Shown here in pieces: positions 14,093 to 17,602 of a stretch of 17,602 nt of DNA. Under the pieces are notes generated by a model. The model made no database searches. It saw only the letters and a list, made by a program, of their open reading frames with translations, and had not been told where the DNA came from. Every line of letters begins with the position of its first letter. Position 1 is the first letter of the stretch. This stretch comes from Candidatus Nitrotoga sp. CP45 (GTDB taxonomy: Bacteria; Bacteroidota; Bacteroidia; Flavobacteriales; Flavobacteriaceae), in contig CALQCV020000013.1 in NCBI GenBank assembly GCA_943329165.2, positions 1-17,602 on the forward strand, written 5' to 3'. Made by a program: the position numbers and the translations under genes.

Positions 14093-14623
14093 ATGATAAA
14101 CCTTCACGACAAAACATTCGAGCCATTTATTTCTTCGGACGAAATTGATTTTGCAATCAAAAATATGGCTAAGCAAATGGATGATGATTTTTTTGACGAA
14201 GTACCTGTTTTTGTTGGAGTTTTGAACGGATCATTCATGGTTTTGTCTGATTTGATGAAACAGTATAGAGGCATGTGTGAAGTAAGTTTTGTGAAAATGG
14301 CTTCCTACGAAGGAACTTCATCTACCAACGATGTGAAACAATTGATTGGTCTAAATCAGGATTTGGAAGGAAGAACTGTTGTAGTTGTGGAAGATATTGT
14401 GGATACAGGAAATACAATTGAGGAATTGAAAGCCATCTTCAAACAAAAAAAAGTAAAGCATTTGAAAATCGCAACCTTGTTTTTCAAACCGGAAGCTTAT
14501 AAAAAAGACATTAAAATTGATTACATTGGAATTAGAATTCCGAATAAGTTTATTGTTGGTTTTGGTTTAGACTACGATGGATTAGGAAGAAATTTAGCTG
14601 ACGTTTATCAATTAGCACAATAA
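14093..14623 (+). CDS. hpt: Hypoxanthine phosphoribosyltransferase
   Basis: Purine salvage enzyme that joins hypoxanthine or guanine to PRPP, giving IMP or GMP; cytoplasmic. 176 residues, normal for the bacterial 6-oxopurine family. The PRPP loop is VVVVEDIVDTGNT (96-108) with the Glu100-Asp101 pair. The pyrophosphate loop is in VLNGSFM (43-49), where LKGS-type sequences occur. The flexible loop follows SYEGTSSTND (71-80), and the purine pocket is KFIVGFGLDYDG (152-163). First gene of a plus-strand operon; adk starts 23 bases downstream. The TAA stop is the first three bases of a TAACTCA repeat unit. The purine-synthesis genes purK and purE lie close by on the other strand. Confidence 0.96.
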   Translation: MINLHDKTFEPFISSDEIDFAIKNMAKQMDDDFFDEVPVFVGVLNGSFMVLSDLMKQYRGMCEVSFVKMASYEGTSSTNDVKQLIGLNQDLEGRTVVVVEDIVDTGNTIEELKAIFKQKKVKHLKIATLFFKPEAYKKDIKIDYIGIRIPNKFIVGFGLDYDGLGRNLADVYQLAQ

Positions 14624-14641
14624 CTCATAACTCATAATTAT
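14621..14641. repeat. Short heptamer array between hpt and adk, TAACTCA
   Basis: Three consecutive 7-base units: TAACTCA (14621), TAACTCA (14628) and the diverged TAATTAT (14635). The first begins with the hpt stop codon. It fills nearly the whole 23-base gap before the adk ATG. Confidence 0.65.
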
Positions 14642-14646
14642 TTAAA

Positions 14647-15219
14647 ATGATTAACATCGTTCTTTTCGGAAAACCAGGTGCAGGAAAAGGCACACAAGCT
14701 GAATTTTTAAAAGAAAAATACAATCTGACACATCTTTCAACGGGAGATATTTTTAGATATAATATAAAAAACGATACCGAATTGGGTCAACTTGCCAAAA
14801 CCTATATGGATAAAGGCGATTTAGTTCCGGATGAGGTCACTATCAAAATGCTCGAAAGCGAAGTAGCTAGAAATCCAAATTCTGACGGTTTTTTATTTGA
14901 TGGTTTCCCAAGAACTTTAGCACAAGCAGCAGCTTTGGATGTTTTTTTGGAATCAAAAGATCAAGGCATAACGGCAACTATAGCCTTGGAAGCTGATGAT
15001 ACTATTCTAGTGGCACGTTTGTTAGAAAGAGGAAAAACTTCAGGAAGACCAGACGATCAGGACGAAGAAAAAATCAGAAACCGTTATGACGAATACAATC
15101 AAAAAACGGCACCATTGATGGATTATTACAAAGCACAAGGCAAATTTCATTCAGTGGATGGCATCGGAACGATTGAAGAAGTAACAGAAAGACTGACTAA
15201 GGTGTTCGACAAATTATAA
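14647..15219 (+). CDS. adk: Adenylate kinase, short form
   Basis: Interconverts ATP + AMP and 2 ADP; essential for nucleotide balance in the cytoplasm. 190 residues. P-loop GKPGAGKGT (8-16), AMP-binding LSTGDIFR (30-37), DGFPRT (85-90) and the LID region RGKTSGRPDDQ (128-138). The LID is the short type, without the inserted lobe of about 30 residues and its zinc cysteines found in long bacterial enzymes. It sits between hpt and a CorC-like gene, in the hpt-adk-obg neighbourhood known from Bacteroidota. The ATG at 14647 follows an AT-rich leader without Shine-Dalgarno. No anomalies. Confidence 0.97.
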   Translation: MINIVLFGKPGAGKGTQAEFLKEKYNLTHLSTGDIFRYNIKNDTELGQLAKTYMDKGDLVPDEVTIKMLESEVARNPNSDGFLFDGFPRTLAQAAALDVFLESKDQGITATIALEADDTILVARLLERGKTSGRPDDQDEEKIRNRYDEYNQKTAPLMDYYKAQGKFHSVDGIGTIEEVTERLTKVFDKL

Positions 15220-15223
15220 AAAA

Positions 15224-15282
15224 GTTTAAATGGTTATGAGTTTAACAGTTTAAACGCATAAACACATAAACGTATAAACTTA
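15224..15282. repeat. Head-to-head word array (GTTTA then TAAAC)
   Basis: Left arm: GTTTA-type words at 15224, 15233 (GTTAT), 15240 and 15248. Right arm: four octamers beginning TAAAC at 15251, 15259, 15267 and 15275. The arms meet in the palindrome GTTTAAAC (15248-15255), and the ends AAGTTTA and TAAACTT are complementary. The array fills the gap between adk and the CorC-like gene and ends 4 bases before its ATG. Confidence 0.8.
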
Positions 15283-15286
15283 AAAA

Positions 15287-16561
15287 ATGGAAATACTCAT
15301 CATACTTTTTTTAATCCTGCTTAACGGCGTTTTCTCTATGTCGGAAATAGCGTTGATTTCGGCGCGTAAAAACCGTTTGGAAACCGCAGCAAAAAAAGGA
15401 AACAAAGGAGCAAAAGCAGCATTGGATTTAGTAAGTGCACCAAATAAATTTCTGTCAACAGTTCAAATCGGAATAACCTTAATCGGAATTTTAACCGGTA
15501 TCTATTCCGGTGATAAAATAACGAACGATGTGCAAGGTTTTGTGGCGTCTTTTACATTTTTGAAGCCATATTCAGAAAGTATTGGTGTTGGAATAGTTGT
15601 GATAATCTTAACTTTTTTCTCTTTAGTTTTAGGAGAATTACTTCCAAAAAGAATTGGACTAAATTATCCTGAAGCTATTGCCAAAGGTGTTGCCGTTCCG
15701 ATGAAAATGGTTTCTATTATAACAATGCCATTCATTTGGCTGTTAACCATTTCAACCGAAGGAATCTTGAAAATCCTGAAAATAAAACCAACGGCCGACG
15801 GAAAAGTAACGGAAGAAGAAATCAAGGCCATCATAAAGGAAAGTGCTGAAAGTGGCGAAGTGCAGGAAATTGAACAAGATATTGTGGAACGCGTTTTTCA
15901 CATTGGCGACAGAAAAATCAATTCGTTGATGACACACAGAAAATCAATTGTTTATCTTTCACTTGAAGATACAATTGGGGAAATAAAAGCAAAAGTCTTA
16001 GACGAATTACACTCCGTTTATCCTATTTGTAATGAAAATTTAGACGATGTTGAAGGAATAGTATTGTTGAAAGATTTGTTTGCGGGATTTGAAAAAGGAC
16101 CTTTTGATTTAAAATCTATAACTAAAGATCCTGTTTATTTAATAGAACATACTTCCGCTTATAAAGCATTAGAAAATTTCAAAAAATCAAAAGTACATTA
16201 TGCTTTTGTCACTGATGAATATGGAATTTTTCAAGGTATAATTACATTGAATGATATTTTAGAAGCTCTAGTTGGAGACGCATCCGATTTTGATGAAGAT
16301 GAATACCAATTGATATCAAGAGAAGACGGAACTTGGTTGGTTGACGGATTATATTCGTTACACGATTTTCTAACTTATTTTGATATGGATGAGTTGACCA
16401 ACGATTATGAAGTGACAACCGTTAGCGGTTTAATTATGACCGAAATGGGTAAAATTCCAAAAGCAGGTGAAAAATTAATTTGGAACAAATTAGAAATAGA
16501 AATCATCGATATGGATGGGGTAAAGATTGATAAAGTGCTGGTGAAAGCGATAAAGGAATAA
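15287..16561 (+). CDS. CNNM/CorC (HlyC/TlyC) family membrane protein with CBS pair
   Basis: A 424-residue protein of the UPF0053 family, whose members are linked to magnesium or cobalt efflux and were once called haemolysins. Domain order: CNNM/DUF21 membrane domain (1 to about 190) with SEIALISARKNRLE (19-32) and GELLPKRIG (116-124) and about four membrane spans; a CBS pair (about 213-330); and the C-terminal CorC_HlyC domain (about 340-422). The CBS pair probably binds adenine nucleotides and would face the cytoplasm. It lies 67 bases after adk and 80 bases before obg, separated from both by head-to-head repeat arrays. A Mg2+/divalent-metal role is inferred from the family. There is no sign of truncation. 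Confidence 0.92.
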   Translation: MEILIILFLILLNGVFSMSEIALISARKNRLETAAKKGNKGAKAALDLVSAPNKFLSTVQIGITLIGILTGIYSGDKITNDVQGFVASFTFLKPYSESIGVGIVVIILTFFSLVLGELLPKRIGLNYPEAIAKGVAVPMKMVSIITMPFIWLLTISTEGILKILKIKPTADGKVTEEEIKAIIKESAESGEVQEIEQDIVERVFHIGDRKINSLMTHRKSIVYLSLEDTIGEIKAKVLDELHSVYPICNENLDDVEGIVLLKDLFAGFEKGPFDLKSITKDPVYLIEHTSAYKALENFKKSKVHYAFVTDEYGIFQGIITLNDILEALVGDASDFDEDEYQLISREDGTWLVDGLYSLHDFLTYFDMDELTNDYEVTTVSGLIMTEMGKIPKAGEKLIWNKLEIEIIDMDGVKIDKVLVKAIKE

Positions 16562-16571
16562 ATAAGTTGAT

Positions 16572-16644
16572 AGTCTCAGTCTCAGTTTACAGTTAGAACA
16601 CTGTGATTGCGACTGCGACTGAAAACTGAATACTAGGAACTATG
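16572..16644. repeat. Head-to-head word array (AGT words then ACT words) ending at the obg start codon
   Basis: AGT words begin at 16572, 16578, 16584 and 16591; then ACT-type words at 16600, 16606 (ATT), 16612, 16618, 16625, 16632 and 16639. Spacing is 6-7 bases. CAGTTT (left) and AAACTG (right) are complementary, so a long hairpin is possible. The last word, ACTATG, contains the ATG of obg (16642-16644). Confidence 0.8.
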
Positions 16645-17602
16645 ACAGAGGGAAATTTTGTAGATTACGTTAAAATATATGTTTCTTCTGGAAAAGGAGG
16701 AAAGGGTTCTTCGCATCTACATAGAGAGAAATTTATTGAAAAAGGGGGACCAGATGGTGGTGATGGTGGTCGTGGCGGTCACGTTATTTTAAAAGGAAAC
16801 AAAGGTCTGTGGACATTGTTTCACCTCAAGTTTGCCCGTCATGTCAAGGCAGGTCATGGTGGCGATGGAGGAAGTTCGAGAAGTACGGGTCAAGATGGTG
16901 ATGATATTATGATTGAAGTACCTTTAGGAACCGTAGTTCGCGATAAAGAAACCGACGAAATCTTGTTTGAAATAACCGAAAATGGTGAAGAAAGAATTTT
17001 GGCCAAAGGTGGAAAAGGCGGATTAGGAAACTGGAACTTTAGAAGTTCTACCAATCAAACACCCCGTTATGCGCAACCTGGAATGCCACCCGAAGAAGTG
17101 GATGTCGTTTTGGAGTTGAAGGTTTTAGCAGATGTTGGTTTGGTAGGTTTTCCAAATGCCGGGAAATCAACTTTGCTTTCTGTATTGACTTCGGCCAAGC
17201 CAAAAATTGCCGATTATCCGTTTACGACGTTGAAACCCAATTTGGGGATTGTTGCCTATCGCGAATTTAAATCCTTTATAATTGCTGATATTCCGGGTAT
17301 TATTGAGGGTGCCGCTGAGGGAAAAGGATTAGGTCATTATTTCTTGCGTCATATTGAAAGAAACTCAACGCTTTTATTTTTGGTTCCGGCCGATGCCGAT
17401 GATATCAAAAAAGAATATGAAATCCTGTTAGACGAATTACGTCGCTATAATCCGGAAATGTTAGACAAAGATAAATTGATTGTTATTTCTAAATGTGATA
17501 TGCTTGATGAGGAATTAAAAGCCGAACTAAAAGCTCAGCTAAAAAAGGAAATCAAGGGAGTTCCTTTTATGTTTATTTCATCTGTGGCACAGCAAGGATT
17601 GA
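16642..17602 (+). CDS. obg: GTPase Obg, C-terminal end cut by window edge
   Basis: Ribosome-assembly GTPase acting on the 50S subunit and in the stringent response. 320 residues are visible of about 330 expected, so only the end is missing. The glycine-rich Obg domain (1-158) starts at [17 protein letters not shown] with repeated GGDGG motifs. The G domain has the P-loop GFPNAGKST (169-177), switch I DYPFTT (191-196), DIPG (216-219) and ISKCDML (282-288). The last is the G4 motif, with Ser in place of the usual Asn, and it is followed by G5 SSVAQQG (313-319). No TGS-like or OCT extension could fit if the length is typical. The start ATG lies in the last repeat word of the upstream array. Confidence 0.96.
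   Translation, partial: MTEGNFVDYVKIYVSSGKGGKGSSHLHREKFIEKGGPDGGDGGRGGHVILKGNKGLWTLFHLKFARHVKAGHGGDGGSSRSTGQDGDDIMIEVPLGTVVRDKETDEILFEITENGEERILAKGGKGGLGNWNFRSSTNQTPRYAQPGMPPEEVDVVLELKVLADVGLVGFPNAGKSTLLSVLTSAKPKIADYPFTTLKPNLGIVAYREFKSFIIADIPGIIEGAAEGKGLGHYFLRHIERNSTLLFLVPADADDIKKEYEILLDELRRYNPEMLDKDKLIVISKCDMLDEELKAELKAQLKKEIKGVPFMFISSVAQQGL

Noticed and set aside
1194..16644. Interpretation of the word arrays as a CRISPR array
   Set aside because: Units are 6-12 bases with no spacers of constant size, no cas genes are present, and the words differ between sites.

Overview
The window looks like the chromosome of a Flavobacterium or a close relative (Bacteroidota, Flavobacteriaceae). The DNA is AT-rich and start codons lack Shine-Dalgarno sequences. 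Several intergenic regions carry the Bacteroidota promoter pattern TTG-N17..23-TAnnTTTG. One gene ends in a type IX secretion (T9SS) sorting domain, and the obg, adk, hpt, purK/purE and gcvP products read as flavobacterial versions.

Layout. Bases 1-5726 form a minus-strand block in transcription order: gcvP (glycine decarboxylase), a group III truncated haemoglobin, a ketoacyl synthase III-like enzyme, a small SAM-methyltransferase-like protein and a family 2 glycosyltransferase that runs off the left edge. Bases 5880-6653 hold a plus-strand UbiA-like membrane protein, divergent from gcvP and convergent with the next gene across a terminator hairpin. Bases 6727-13946 are minus strand: a DUF1800 protein, a DUF1501 protein with Tat-like and T9SS signals, purK, purE and an M3 metallopeptidase. 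Bases 14093-17602 are plus strand: hpt, adk, a CNNM/CorC-type membrane protein and obg (cut by the right edge), probably one operon from a promoter at 14034-14066. No RNA gene, insertion sequence or CRISPR array was seen, and no gap exceeds 150 bases.

How the genes fit. purK and purE make CAIR for de novo purine synthesis. hpt salvages hypoxanthine/guanine and adk balances adenylates, so the right half is a purine-centred neighbourhood also holding the ribosome-assembly GTPase Obg. The DUF1800/DUF1501 pair sits inside it and is unlikely to be metabolically related.

The most unusual signal lies mainly between genes. Ten places carry short arrays of 6-12-base words, most often repeated every 7 bases, with a different word at each place. 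Four arrays are head-to-head (word array, then its reverse complement) and could fold into hairpins. Several run into stop or start codons, two coincide with proposed promoter -33 positions, and one of six heptamers (42 bases) lies in frame inside purK. I know of no named element matching this architecture, but no search could be run.
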